Source: DASXRA01 sp036558905
Lineage (GTDB): Bacteria > Actinomycetota > Actinomycetes > Mycobacteriales > Jatrophihabitantaceae
Direction of reading: 5' to 3'
Length of the DNA stretch: 64,000 nucleotides
Assembly: GCA_036558905.1 (NCBI GenBank)
Contig: DATBER010000024.1
Coordinates: 27,740 to 91,739, forward strand
Part shown: piece after piece, positions 34,747 to 43,534 of the stretch
Layout of the letters: the number at the start of each line of letters is the position of its first letter
Position numbering within the stretch: position 1 is the first letter of the stretch
Program-made: the position numbers and the translations under genes
Notes under the pieces: generated by a model
Told to the model about the DNA's origin: nothing
Database searches by the model: none
What the model saw: only the letters and a program-made list of their open reading frames with translations

Positions 34747-35995
34747 GCCCCGCCTGGCCCGGCGGCTCGGGACGTTCGACGCCGTGGTGATCGGGCTGGG
34801 TTCGATGATCGGCGCCGGTGTGTTCGCGGCGTTCGCGCCGGCGGCCCGGGCGGCCGGCACCGGGCTGCTGATCGGGCTGGGCGTCGCCGCCGTGGTGGCG
34901 TACTGCAATGCCACGGCATCGGCCCAGCTGGCCGCTGTCTACCCCACGTCGGGCGGTACCTACGTGTATGGGCGGGAGCGGCTCGGCGCGTGGTGGGGGT
35001 TCGCCGCGGGATGGTCGTTCGTCGTGGGAAAGACAGCCTCATGCGCGGCGATGGCGCTGACGTTCGCGACGTACGCCGTGCCCGGACCGGAGTGGGCCCA
35101 GCGCCTGGTCGGCGTGGCCGGGGTGCTCGCCCTGGTCGTGATCAACACCCGGGGCGTCACCCGCACGGCCGCTGCGACCCGGGTGCTCGTCGCCGGCACG
35201 CTGATCGCGCTGACCGTGCTGGTGCTGGCCATCGCCACCGGCGGCCACGCCGGCGCGTCGAACCTCGTGGCGCCGACCGGCGGCGGTTACGGCGTGCTGC
35301 AGGCGGCCGGGCTGCTGTTCTTCGCCTTCGCCGGCTACGCGCGCATCGCCACGATGGGCGAGGAGGTGATCGACCCGGCCCGGACGATCCCGCGGGCCAT
35401 CCCGATCGCCCTCGGCGTGACCGTCGCGATCTACGCCGTGGTGGGACTGTGCGCGCTGCTGGCCGCCGGACCGGAGGCACTCGCTCAGGCGGAGGCGCCA
35501 CTCGCCGCGGCGGCCCGCGCGGCCGGTGCCGCCTGGGCGGTGCCGGTGGTCCGGGTCGGCGCGACGCTGGCCAGCCTGGGCGCGTTGCTCGCGCTGATCG
35601 CCGGCATCGGGCGCACCAGCCTGGCCATGGCCCGCAACAGCGATCTGCCCGGCTGGCTGGCCGCCGTCCATCCGCGCTATCGCGTGCCGCACCACGCCGA
35701 GTTCGCGCTGGCCGCCGTCGTCGGTGTGCTCGTAGCCACCACCGACCTGCGCGGCGTCATCGGCTTCTCGTCGTTCGGGGTGCTCATCTACTACGGCATC
35801 GCCAACGCGTCGGCGTTCACCCAACCGGCCGCGCACCGTCGCTGGCCTCGCGCGCTCAACCTGCTCGGCGTGGCCGGCTGCGCGACGCTCGCCGTCACCT
35901 TGCCGGTGGCCTCGATCGTCGCCGGGCTCATCGTGCTCGCCGCCGGGCTGGGCGGGCGCGTGGTGGCTCGCCGGCGTCACGGAGCGAGGCCATAG
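34721..35995 (+). CDS. APC-family amino-acid permease
   Basis: 424 aa and about twelve membrane helices. The first helix carries the APC signature FDAVVIGLGSMIGAGVFAAF, followed by YPTSGGTYVYGRERLGAWWG and FFAFAGYARIATMGEEVIDP. The substrate is probably an amino acid but cannot be assigned. GTG 34721 lies inside the end of the YbaK-like gene. Confidence 0.9.
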   Translation: MERRPTSPEPRLARRLGTFDAVVIGLGSMIGAGVFAAFAPAARAAGTGLLIGLGVAAVVAYCNATASAQLAAVYPTSGGTYVYGRERLGAWWGFAAGWSFVVGKTASCAAMALTFATYAVPGPEWAQRLVGVAGVLALVVINTRGVTRTAAATRVLVAGTLIALTVLVLAIATGGHAGASNLVAPTGGGYGVLQAAGLLFFAFAGYARIATMGEEVIDPARTIPRAIPIALGVTVAIYAVVGLCALLAAGPEALAQAEAPLAAAARAAGAAWAVPVVRVGATLASLGALLALIAGIGRTSLAMARNSDLPGWLAAVHPRYRVPHHAEFALAAVVGVLVATTDLRGVIGFSSFGVLIYYGIANASAFTQPAAHRRWPRALNLLGVAGCATLAVTLPVASIVAGLIVLAAGLGGRVVARRRHGARP

Positions 35996-36004
35996 GGTGA
36001 GCGG

Positions 36005-36697
36005 ATGGCCGCCGTGGTGACGATGCACGTGTGGCGGGTCGAAGCGCGCCGGGTGCCGTCCGCGCTCGGCGCGATCGCGCTGGACCGCCGCCGGGTGCGC
36101 GCGCTGTCCGGGGTGCGGTTCGCCAAGCTGCTCGGCACCAGCCGGGGTTTCTCCGTGCGCGACGCCGACCCCACGCGGTGGGCGCTGCTGGTCAGCTGGA
36201 CCTCGCGCGAGGCGGCCGGCAGCTTCGACGCCTCGGCGGTGGCGCGGCGCTGGCAGGCCCGGGCTCGCGAGTCGTGGCGGGCCGTGCTGCGCCCGCTGGC
36301 CAGCCGGGGCACCTGGTCGGGCCGAGCGCCGTTCGCCGCGACCGCGTCCAGCTGGGACGGCCCGGTGGCCGCGCTGACCCGGGCCCGGCTGGCGCCCCGG
36401 CAGGCGGTCGCGTTCTGGCGGGCCGTGCCGCCGGTCGCCGCCGACCTCGCGCACCGGCCCGGACTGTGCACCGCCTTCGGGGTCGGCGAGGCGCCGCTCG
36501 GCGTGCAGGGCACGTTCAGCGTCTGGCGCGACGCCGCCGCCCTGCGCGGGTACGCGTACGAGGGGGCGGCCCACCGCGAGGCGATCCGGCAGACGGCGGT
36601 CCGGGGCTGGTACGTCGAGGAACTGTTCGCGCGGTTCGCGGTGCTGAGCGCGTCGGGGTCGCTGGGCGGACGGGATCCGCTGGCGGTCGCCGCATGA
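36005..36697 (+). CDS. CrtA-like carotenoid monooxygenase
   Basis: 230 aa resembling spheroidene monooxygenase (CrtA), which adds a keto group at C-2 of acyclic carotenoid ends: VRFAKLLGTSRGFSVRDADP, WALLVSWTSREAAGSF and FSVWRDAAALRGYAYEGAAH. The assignment is strengthened by the carotenoid genes that follow, overlapping by ATGA. ATG 36005 has AGGGTGAG upstream. Confidence 0.72.
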   Translation: MAAVVTMHVWRVEARRVPSALGAIALDRRRVRALSGVRFAKLLGTSRGFSVRDADPTRWALLVSWTSREAAGSFDASAVARRWQARARESWRAVLRPLASRGTWSGRAPFAATASSWDGPVAALTRARLAPRQAVAFWRAVPPVAADLAHRPGLCTAFGVGEAPLGVQGTFSVWRDAAALRGYAYEGAAHREAIRQTAVRGWYVEELFARFAVLSASGSLGGRDPLAVAA

Positions 36698-37281
36698 GCG
36701 CACTGCCCTCCGCGGACAACATCGCGATCGAGGCGTGGACCGGCCCGCAACTCGCCCAGCGCATCAACGAGGCGATGGCGATCTACGTCGTCGCCATGAA
36801 CTACCCGACCTACGCGGGCGCGCAGCGATCGGTCACCGCGCAGGGCCACACCAGCCACGCCGGCTTCGCCTGCCGCGCGGCGGTGCGCGAAGACGGGCGG
36901 CTGGTCGGATTCGGCTACGGCTACACCTCGACGGCCGGGCAGTGGTGGCACGACCTGGTGCGCCGGGCGGTCACCGACCAGGTCGCCGCCGAGTGGATGC
37001 GCGACGCGTTCGAGCTCTCCGAGATGCACGTGCTGCCGCACTACCAGGGCCTGGGCATCGGCCGCCGGCTGCTGACCTCGCTGGCCGCGGCCATCCCGCA
37101 CAGCGCCATCCTGCTGTCCACACCGGACTCCGATACGCGGGCGTTCCGGCTCTACCGCTCGCTGGGCTTCGTCGACCTGGTGCGCAACCATCGCTTTCCC
37201 GGCGATGCCCGGCCGTTCGCGGTGCTGGGCGCCCGGCTGCCGTTCAACGGCTCCCACCCGAATGCCGAACCACGCCGCTAA
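36694..37281 (+). CDS. GNAT N-acetyltransferase
   Basis: 195 aa. The acetyl-CoA binding motif A is LSEMHVLPHYQGLGIGRRLL and the C-terminal motif B region is AFRLYRSLGFVDLVRNHRF. It is embedded in the carotenoid operon by overlaps on both sides (ATGA with the crtA-like gene, 20 bp with the cruF-like gene). The substrate is unknown; acylation of a carotenoid glycoside is possible but unproven. Confidence 0.87.
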   Translation: MSALPSADNIAIEAWTGPQLAQRINEAMAIYVVAMNYPTYAGAQRSVTAQGHTSHAGFACRAAVREDGRLVGFGYGYTSTAGQWWHDLVRRAVTDQVAAEWMRDAFELSEMHVLPHYQGLGIGRRLLTSLAAAIPHSAILLSTPDSDTRAFRLYRSLGFVDLVRNHRFPGDARPFAVLGARLPFNGSHPNAEPRR

Positions 37282-37999
37282 CCCGCCCGTCGGCGTGCTG
37301 GTGCTGGCGTCGGTCGGTCTGCAGCTGGCCTATCCCCTGACCCACGGGGCAACGCGCGACCGGCTCACCGTCGCCACGGTCGTGATGGTGGCCGGGGCCT
37401 CGGTCACGCACGCCGGCGTCACGGCCGGCCGGCGCGGGCTGGCCGGCTGTGCGGTGGCGGCCGGGCTCGGGTTCGGCGCCGAGCTGGTCGGCGTGCACAC
37501 CGGCGTGCCGTTCGGCCACTACGCCTACGCCGACTCGCTCGGGCCGAAGGTCGCCGGCGTGCCGGTACTGGCCGGGCTGGCCTGGACGATGCTGGCCTGG
37601 CCGGCGGCGCTCGTCGCCCGGCGGCTGGCCGGGTCGTTACGGGCGCGCGTGCTGGTCGGCGGCTGGGCGCTGGCCTCGTGGGACCTGTTCCTCGACCCGC
37701 AGATGGTCGCGGCCGGGCACTGGACCTGGGCCGACCCGACTCCGCACCTGCCGGGTGTGCCGAACGTACCGCTGAGCAACTATGCCGGCTGGCTGCTGGT
37801 CGCGACGGCGATCTCCCTTGTTCTGCAAGGCATCCCGCGGCCGGCCGACGATCGATGGATGCTCGGCCTCTACCTGTGGACGTACGTGTCGTCCGTGCTC
37901 GCGCTGCTGGTCTTCCTGGACCTGGCCGGGGCCGCTCTGTGGGGCGCGCTCGGCATGGGGCTGGTCGCGGTGCCGATGGCGGTGCGGCTGTGCTGGTAG
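37262..37999 (+). CDS. cruF: CruF-like carotenoid 1',2'-hydratase
   Basis: 245 aa, about seven membrane helices, with GFGAELVGVHTGVPFGHYAY and ASWDLFLDPQMVAAGHWTW, the hallmark of the DUF422/CruF carotenoid hydratase family that adds water across the terminal double bond of psi ends to give a tertiary 1'-hydroxyl. ATG 37262 is inside the end of the GNAT gene. It lies directly before a glycosyltransferase that could use the new hydroxyl. Confidence 0.85.
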   Translation: MPNHAANPPVGVLVLASVGLQLAYPLTHGATRDRLTVATVVMVAGASVTHAGVTAGRRGLAGCAVAAGLGFGAELVGVHTGVPFGHYAYADSLGPKVAGVPVLAGLAWTMLAWPAALVARRLAGSLRARVLVGGWALASWDLFLDPQMVAAGHWTWADPTPHLPGVPNVPLSNYAGWLLVATAISLVLQGIPRPADDRWMLGLYLWTYVSSVLALLVFLDLAGAALWGALGMGLVAVPMAVRLCW

Positions 38000-39069
38000 C
38001 GCTCGGGACGGTGGCCGCGCTGGCCGGCACCGCGCACGCCGCCGTCAACGCCCGGCGGCTGCGCCGGCCCGACCCGGATCCCCCGCCATCCACAGTGGAC
38101 ATTTCCGTGCTGCTGCCGGTGCGCGACGAGGCGGCCAACGTGGCCGGTTGCCTGCGCACGCTGCTGGCCCAGCCCGACGTCGAGGTGCTCGTGCTCGACG
38201 ACGGGTCGGCCGACGAGACGCGGGCGATCGCCGAGTCGTTCGGCGTGCGGGTGCTGGCCGGCACTCCCCCGCCGTCCGGCTGGCTGGGCAAGCCGCACGC
38301 CTGCCGGCAACTCGCCGCGGCGGCCCGCCCGAGCAGCCACGTGCTGGTGTTCGTCGACGCCGACGTGCGGCTCGGACGGCACGCCGTGGCCGCGGCGGTC
38401 GACCTGCTCCAGCGGCACGACCTCGACTTCGTCTCGCCCTACCCCCGGCAGGTGGCCGGCACCGCCGCGGAACGGCTCGTGCAGCCGCTGCTGCAGTGGT
38501 CGTGGCTGACGCTGTTGCCGCTGCGCGCCGCCGAGCGGTCGGCCCGGGCGTCGCTGGCGGTGGCGAACGGGCAGTTCCTGGTGGTGCGGCGTGACGCGTA
38601 CGAGCGGGCCGGTGGCCATCGCCCGGACGACGTGCTCGACGACCTCGCCCTGGCCCGAGCGCTGCGCCGGTCCGGGGCACGCGGGGGTGTCGTCGACGGC
38701 ACGACGCTGGCCAGCTGCCGGATGTACGACGGCTGGGCCGCCCTGCGCGACGGTTACGGCAAGTCGCTGTGGGCGGCGTTCGGCGGACCGGTCGGGGCGG
38801 CCGGTGTGCTGGCCGGGCTGGCCGTCGCCTACCTGGTCCCGGCGGTGGCGGCGTTGCGGGGTTCGCGGATCGGGGCACTCGGTTACGCCGCCGGGGTGGC
38901 CGGTCGCGCGCTCACCGCCCGGCGCACCGGCGGCCGGCCCTGGCCCGACGCGCTGGCCCACCCCGCGTCGATCGCGACGCTGGCCTACCTGACGGGGCGG
39001 TCGTTCGTGGGACACCGGCGCGGCACGCTGCGCTGGAGACGACGCACCGTCTCACAGTGCGGCCGATGA
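37990..39069 (+). CDS. GT2 family glycosyltransferase of the carotenoid operon
   Basis: 359 aa: N-terminal membrane segment, GT-A domain with VDISVLLPVRDEAANVAGCL, VLVLDDGSADET, the DxD motif FVDADVRLG, and NGQFLVVRRDAYERAGGHRP, then C-terminal membrane helices. Position after cruF suggests that it glycosylates the carotenoid 1'-hydroxyl, as in CruC/CrtQ-type enzymes. GTG 37990 overlaps cruF by 10 bp. Confidence 0.85.
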   Translation: MLVALGTVAALAGTAHAAVNARRLRRPDPDPPPSTVDISVLLPVRDEAANVAGCLRTLLAQPDVEVLVLDDGSADETRAIAESFGVRVLAGTPPPSGWLGKPHACRQLAAAARPSSHVLVFVDADVRLGRHAVAAAVDLLQRHDLDFVSPYPRQVAGTAAERLVQPLLQWSWLTLLPLRAAERSARASLAVANGQFLVVRRDAYERAGGHRPDDVLDDLALARALRRSGARGGVVDGTTLASCRMYDGWAALRDGYGKSLWAAFGGPVGAAGVLAGLAVAYLVPAVAALRGSRIGALGYAAGVAGRALTARRTGGRPWPDALAHPASIATLAYLTGRSFVGHRRGTLRWRRRTVSQCGR

Positions 39070-39107
39070 GCGCGCACTGAGCAATCGGCTGCGGCACTAT
39101 CTGCACC

Positions 39108-40589
39108 ATGGCTCGCGTCGTGGTGGTCGGCGCCGGGGTCGGCGGACTGGCCGCCGCCGCCCGGCTGGCCGCGCTGCGGCACGACGTGACCGTGCTCGAG
39201 GCGAGCGACGAGCTCGGCGGCAAGGTCGGACGGCTCGAGCAGCGCACGCCGGCCGGCACGTTCCGCTTCGACACCGGCGCCTCGGTGCTGACCATGCCGG
39301 AGGTGTTCGCCGAGCTGTTCGCCGAGACCGGCGACCCGCTCGACTCGGTGGTGCAGCTGCGGGCCGTCGACCCGTTCGTGCGCTACCGGTTCGCCGACGG
39401 CAGCGTGGTCACCACCACCCGCGACCTCGACGAGCAGGTGGCCCGCTTCGACCAGGCCTTCGGCGCCGGGGCCGGTACCGCCTGGGCGACGCTGGTGGCC
39501 CGCGGGTCACGGGTCTGGGACGCGGTCGAGCAGCCGGTGTTCGGGCAGAGCCTGACCGCACGCAGCCTGGCCCGGCGGCTGACCAGCCTGGGCGACCTGA
39601 CCGCGGTCGGACCGGGCCGCACTCTGCGCCAGGTCGCCAACCGGCACTTCGCCGACCGACGTCCGCGGCTGGTGCTCGAGCGGTACGCGACCTACACCGG
39701 GTCCGACCCGCGCCGCGCACCGGCCGCGCTGACCGTCATCCCCTACCTCGAGCACGCATTCGGCACCTGGTACGTCGAGGGCGGCCTGTACCGGCTCGTC
39801 CAGGCGCTGGCCGACCGGGTCGCCGAGCGGGGTGGCGTCATCCGCACCGGCGCCCGCGTCGCCCGGATCGCCGCACCCGGCGGGCGGGTCAGCGAGGTGG
39901 CGCTCATCGACGGGGAGCGGGTGCCGGCCGACGTGGTGGTGGCCAACGCCGACCCCGGTGTCGTCTACGGTCAGCTGCTCGCCCCGCCCGGCCCGGTCCG
40001 GCGCCCGCCCGACTCGCTCAGCGGCTTCGTCCTGCTGCTCGGCGTGCGCGGCCGCACCCCGAGCCTGGCCCACCACAACGTGCTGTTCGGCGAGGACTAC
40101 GACGCGGAGTTCGACGCCGTGTTCGGCCGCCCGGGCCGCCCGGTCACCGATCCGACGGTGTACGTCAGCGCGCCGGACGACGCCACGGTCTGCCCGCCCG
40201 GGCACGAGGCGTGGTTCGTCCTGGTCAACGCCCCCCGGCACGGCCCGGACGGCAGCCGGGGCGCCCTCGACTGGGACAGCGCCGGCCTGGCGTCCGGGTA
40301 CGAGGGTCGGGTGCTGTCGTTGCTGGCCGCCCGCGGCCTGCCGGTCCGCGAGCGGCTGCTGTTCAGCAAGGTGCTCACGCCGGCCGACCTGCAGCGGCGC
40401 ACCGGCGCGCCCGGGGGCGCCATCTACGGGGCCGCCCTGCACGGGCTGCGGGCCAGCCTGCGCCGGCCGGCCAATGCGGCCAAGGTCCGCGGTTTGTACC
40501 TGGTCGGCGGCTCGACCAATCCCGGTGGTGGGCTGCCGCTCGTCGCGCTGTCGGCCAAGATCGTCGCCGCCCTGATCGGCCCGGCCTAG
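39108..40589 (+). CDS. crtD: Carotenoid desaturase of the CrtI/CrtD family
   Basis: 493 aa FAD-dependent desaturase: N-terminal dinucleotide motif VVVVGAGVGGLAAAARLAAL, FDTGASVLTMPEVFAELF, GTWYVEGGLYRLVQALADRV and the C-terminal flavin motif GLYLVGGSTNPGGGLPLVAL. Since a separate crtI lies downstream beside crtB and crtE, this copy is more likely the 3',4'-desaturase (CrtD type) acting on the hydroxylated psi end. Assignment between the two is by context. Confidence 0.82.
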   Translation: MARVVVVGAGVGGLAAAARLAALRHDVTVLEASDELGGKVGRLEQRTPAGTFRFDTGASVLTMPEVFAELFAETGDPLDSVVQLRAVDPFVRYRFADGSVVTTTRDLDEQVARFDQAFGAGAGTAWATLVARGSRVWDAVEQPVFGQSLTARSLARRLTSLGDLTAVGPGRTLRQVANRHFADRRPRLVLERYATYTGSDPRRAPAALTVIPYLEHAFGTWYVEGGLYRLVQALADRVAERGGVIRTGARVARIAAPGGRVSEVALIDGERVPADVVVANADPGVVYGQLLAPPGPVRRPPDSLSGFVLLLGVRGRTPSLAHHNVLFGEDYDAEFDAVFGRPGRPVTDPTVYVSAPDDATVCPPGHEAWFVLVNAPRHGPDGSRGALDWDSAGLASGYEGRVLSLLAARGLPVRERLLFSKVLTPADLQRRTGAPGGAIYGAALHGLRASLRRPANAAKVRGLYLVGGSTNPGGGLPLVALSAKIVAALIGPA

Positions 40590-40606
40590 CGCCCGCCCTC
40601 AGCGGC

Positions 40607-40660
40607 TTGATCAACAGCAGAAGTTGGTCGCCCGAGCGACCATGTCGCGCTGTTGATCAC
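40607..40660. repeat. Palindromic repeat, family 2, copy A
   Basis: TGATCAACAGC (40608-40618) and GCTGTTGATCA (40649-40659) form an 11-bp outer stem; inside, GGTCGC-CCGA-GCGACC makes a second stem (40626-40641). A related copy is at 60514-60567. It follows the end of crtD and may act as a terminator. Confidence 0.7.
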
Positions 40661-40679
40661 GAAGGCTGAGCCGCACGTC

Positions 40680-40699
40680 TTACGACGATGTCGTAAACT
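40680..40699 (+). promoter_or_regulatory. Operator and -10 of the RES-Xre pair
   Basis: TTACGAC-GAT-GTCGTAA, a perfect 7-3-7 inverted repeat at 40680-40696, overlaps a -10 box TAAACT (40694-40699) ahead of the antitoxin gene. Antitoxin autorepression through such a site is the usual control of these modules. Confidence 0.68.
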
Positions 40700-40719
40700 G
40701 TGCGCTGGAGGTGGCGACG

Positions 40720-41301
40720 ATGACCACGGTGGCGGCCCTGCTCGCCGATTTCGGCGTACCCGGAAGCGAATCGGACTTTGTGTCGGCCCTGCGGGCGGCG
40801 CTGCGGCGCGAGCCCAGACCCGGCACGAGCACCCTGACCGAGGCGGACGCGGCTGTGCTGACCCAGCACAGCGGGATCGATCCGGGGGCAGCGGCTCGGC
40901 TGAGCGATCCGCGCCAGGTCGCCGTCGACCGGGCCCGGCTCGAGTTCGACCTGCTCCGCCGCGCCTACACGGCGCAAGACGTGGCCGCCAAGTGGGGCGT
41001 CGACCCCTCGCGGATCCGGCACCGGGTACGCAACGGCGCGCTTTACGGCCGGCGTACCGGGCGGACGCTGCGGTTGCCGAGCTGGCAGTTCGACGACGAC
41101 CTGCGTCCCTTGCCGGGACTGGCCGTCGTGCTCGCCGCGCTACCGGAGGACATGCATCCGCGCGAGGTCGAGGGCTTCATGACCACCCCGCAGGACGACC
41201 TGCGGCTCAGCGGTCACCCGGTCAGTCCGCGCGACTGGCTGCTGACCGGAGGCGACGCCGTCAAGGTCGCGGAGCACGCGGCCGACCTCGACCGGTGGTA
41301 A
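40720..41301 (+). CDS. Xre/DUF2384-type antitoxin of a RES-Xre module
   Basis: 193 aa. A central helix-turn-helix (TAQDVAAKWGVDPSRIRHRV) and a C-terminal part ending in HPVSPRDWLLTGGDAVKVAE, which fits the region of RES-partner antitoxins that occludes the toxin active site. It overlaps the downstream RES-domain gene by 7 bp, the usual antitoxin-toxin order. ATG 40720 has GGAGG 8 nt upstream; a GTG at 40711 would overlap that site. Confidence 0.75.
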   Translation: MTTVAALLADFGVPGSESDFVSALRAALRREPRPGTSTLTEADAAVLTQHSGIDPGAAARLSDPRQVAVDRARLEFDLLRRAYTAQDVAAKWGVDPSRIRHRVRNGALYGRRTGRTLRLPSWQFDDDLRPLPGLAVVLAALPEDMHPREVEGFMTTPQDDLRLSGHPVSPRDWLLTGGDAVKVAEHAADLDRW

Positions 41302-41915
41302 AGCTTCCTCTCCCGCCGGCGCCCGACGCGCTGACGTGGGAGGAAGGCGACACGTCCGCGGTGGCCGCACACACCGTGCTGTGGCGGCTGCACCGCTGCG
41401 CCGGCGAGAACGTCGTGCCGTGGAACGAGTTGCGGTTCTGGGGCCCCTCGCACGCCCGCTTCGACCCGCAGGAGCTGCCGCCCGGTCCGTCGGACCGCGG
41501 CGTGTCCTATGCGGCGCTTGACGTGGCGACGTGCCTGGCCGAGGTGTTCCAGGATCGCCGGGTGGTCGACACCTCGCGCGGCTCGCCCTACCTGACGGCC
41601 TGGCGGCCGACCCGCACCCTGCACCTGCTCGATCTCACCGGCACCTGGCCGATCCGTAACAGTGCCTCGCACCTGCTCAACACCGGTCCGCACGACCTGT
41701 GCCGCAGCTGGGCCCGCGCGATCTACGCCCGCTGGCCCGACCTAGACGGGTTGTGGCACATCTCGGCGATGACCGGCCAGCCCGAGGTCACGATGTTCAC
41801 CGCGGCCGGCGACACCTTCCCGCCCCGTCCCCTGTTCAGCCGGCCACTGGCCGACCCGGGGACGCGCGGCTGGATCGCCGCGGCCGCCGCGCAGATCGCC
41901 TACGACGTGATCTGA
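41295..41915 (+). CDS. RES-domain toxin (NAD-degrading type)
   Basis: 206 aa with the RES pattern: TVLWRLHRC and LRFWGPSHARFDP (Arg), RGVSYAALDVATCLAEVFQD (Tyr and Glu), and a C-terminal segment LDGLWHISAMTGQPEVTMFT with the serine-region. RES toxins such as M. tuberculosis MbcT destroy NAD+. GTG 41295 starts inside the antitoxin gene end. The stop overlaps the convergent phosphatidyltransferase gene by 16 bp. Confidence 0.82.
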   Translation: MVKLPLPPAPDALTWEEGDTSAVAAHTVLWRLHRCAGENVVPWNELRFWGPSHARFDPQELPPGPSDRGVSYAALDVATCLAEVFQDRRVVDTSRGSPYLTAWRPTRTLHLLDLTGTWPIRNSASHLLNTGPHDLCRSWARAIYARWPDLDGLWHISAMTGQPEVTMFTAAGDTFPPRPLFSRPLADPGTRGWIAAAAAQIAYDVI

Positions 41916-42592
41916 CCGATCGCGATGGCCGTGGCCCCCACCCACACGCCGGCGCACACCGTCGGCGGCCAGGTGGCGGCGCTGACCGCCGCGGACACGC
42001 AGGCCAGCGCCGTGCAGATCACCCGGGTCGGCCGCTCGGCTACGGTCAGCACCCGCGGTGGCCGGCCCAGCTCCTGCAGCAGCGACAGCGCCGCGGCCGC
42101 CGCGGCCAGCCACCACGGCGCGCCGCAGCGCCAGATCGTGAGGGCGAACGCTGTGTCGGCGATCCGGTCGGCCACCGTGTCGGCCACCGCCCCGAACCGC
42201 GACGACCGGTCGGCGACGACGGCGATCGCGCCGTCGAGCCCGTCGGCCACCGCGGCCGCGAGCACACAGGCCAGTGCGGCGAGCGGCCAGCGTCCGGCGA
42301 GCAGCAAGGCGGGGACGGCCAGCCCAACGCCGGCCACCGTTACCGCGATCGGCGGTACCCCGAGCGCGGCCAGCGGCCGGGCCAGCGTCCACATCGGACG
42401 CAGCCACGCCCGCACCAGCGGTGACGGCACCAGCCCCTGGTGCAGCTGCGACCAGCGATCGACTGGTGCCCCGCGTCGGGAACTCAGACGATAATTCCGG
42501 CGCCCAGCTGCACGCTCGCGGCATTGTCGTCGTCGCCGATACAACAGCGGTATCGGCTTCTCCTCCGCCTTGCGAGCGCACACCTGGATCAC
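41900..42592 (-). CDS. CDP-alcohol phosphatidyltransferase family membrane protein
   Basis: Up to 230 aa. The CDP-alcohol motif is DGLDGAIAVVADRSSRFG followed by AVADTVADRIAD: the four Asp residues are kept, but the usual Arg after DGxxA is Val. Six or so membrane helices surround it. The alcohol substrate cannot be predicted. The start is uncertain: GTG 42592 or 42583 begin a low-confidence stretch, family-like sequence seems to begin near residue 44 (VDRWSQLHQG), and a GTG at 42430 would give 176 aa. Confidence 0.75.
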   Translation of the reverse strand: MIQVCARKAEEKPIPLLYRRRRQCRERAAGRRNYRLSSRRGAPVDRWSQLHQGLVPSPLVRAWLRPMWTLARPLAALGVPPIAVTVAGVGLAVPALLLAGRWPLAALACVLAAAVADGLDGAIAVVADRSSRFGAVADTVADRIADTAFALTIWRCGAPWWLAAAAAALSLLQELGRPPRVLTVAERPTRVICTALACVSAAVSAATWPPTVCAGVWVGATAIAIGQITS

Positions 42593-42626
42593 CGGACTTT
42601 ATTCGCCCAGTTCCCGGGGCGGGACA

Positions 42627-43511
42627 CTAGGTCGGCGCGCTGGTTCGAAGGTTGGCCCATACCTCGCGGGTGGCCTTCGAGCGGTTGAAGGTTATGAAGT
42701 GGATGCCCGGCACGCCCTCGTCGAGCAGCCGCTGCGCCGTCCGCGAGCACTCGTCGATGCCCAGCGCGCGCACCGCCTTGGGGTCGTCGGCCACCGCGGC
42801 GAACTTGGCCGCCAGCGTCGGCGGGAACGGCGCGCCGGACAGCTGCTCGGATCGCTCGATCGTGCGCATCGTGGTCACCGGCATGATGCCGGCGATGATC
42901 GGCACGTCGCAGCCGGCCGCGCCCACCCGGTCGCGCAGCCGGAGGTACTCGTCGGCGTCGAAGAACATCTGCGTCACCGCGTAATCGGCGCCGGCCCGGC
43001 ACTTCTCGACGAACCGGGCCGTGTCCTCCTCGACCGTGGCCGAGCGCGGGTGCTTGTACGGGAATGCGGCCACGCCGACGCTGAAGTCACCGTGCGCGCA
43101 GAGCAGCTCGACCAGCTCGTTGGCGTAGCTCAGCCCGTCCGGGTGCTTGACCCACTCGCCCATCGGGTTGCCCGGCGGGTCGCCCCGGATCGCCAGCATG
43201 TTGACCACGCCGACGTCGACGAATCGGCCGATGATGGCCCGCAGCTCGGCCACCGAGTGGTTGACCGCGGTCAGGTGCGCGACCGGCAGCAGCGTGGTGT
43301 CGGAGGCGATCTGCTCGACGATCTCGATCGTGTGGTCGCGGGTCGTGCCACCGGCGCCGTAGGTCACGGACACGAACGACGGGTGCAGCGGCTCCAGCTC
43401 GCGGATGGTCTTCCACAACAGCCGGTCGTCCTCGGGCGTCTTCGGCGGGAAGAACTCGAAGGAGAACGTGCGCTGTCCCGCAGCGAGAACGTCCCGAACC
43501 GTTCGTGGCAT
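42627..43511 (-). CDS. metF: Methylenetetrahydrofolate reductase MetF
   Basis: Flavin enzyme making 5-methyl-THF for methionine synthesis. 294 aa with FSFEFFPPKTPEDDRLLW, VTYGAGGTTRDHT, MLAIRGDPPG and ADYAVTQMFFDADEYLRLRD. A MetF-like gene also precedes idsA2 in the M. tuberculosis Rv2172c-Rv2173 region, which this locus mirrors. ATG 43511 has a -10 TACGCT 7 nt upstream, suggesting a leaderless mRNA. Confidence 0.96.
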   Translation of the reverse strand: MPRTVRDVLAAGQRTFSFEFFPPKTPEDDRLLWKTIRELEPLHPSFVSVTYGAGGTTRDHTIEIVEQIASDTTLLPVAHLTAVNHSVAELRAIIGRFVDVGVVNMLAIRGDPPGNPMGEWVKHPDGLSYANELVELLCAHGDFSVGVAAFPYKHPRSATVEEDTARFVEKCRAGADYAVTQMFFDADEYLRLRDRVGAAGCDVPIIAGIMPVTTMRTIERSEQLSGAPFPPTLAAKFAAVADDPKAVRALGIDECSRTAQRLLDEGVPGIHFITFNRSKATREVWANLRTSAPT

Positions 43512-43534
43512 GCGACTCAGCGTAGTGTCTGGTT
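43512..43534. promoter_or_regulatory. 23-bp bidirectional leaderless promoter metF/crtE
   Basis: Plus strand: TAGTGT (43523-43528), 6 nt, then GTG 43535. Minus strand: TACGCT (43524-43519), 7 nt, then ATG 43511. The two -10 boxes share the TA at 43523-43524. Both spacings put the transcription start on the start codon. Confidence 0.65.

Noticed and set aside
40653..41294. Upstream extension of the RES gene frame
   Set aside because: It is the shadow of the antitoxin gene; the RES domain begins after 41295.
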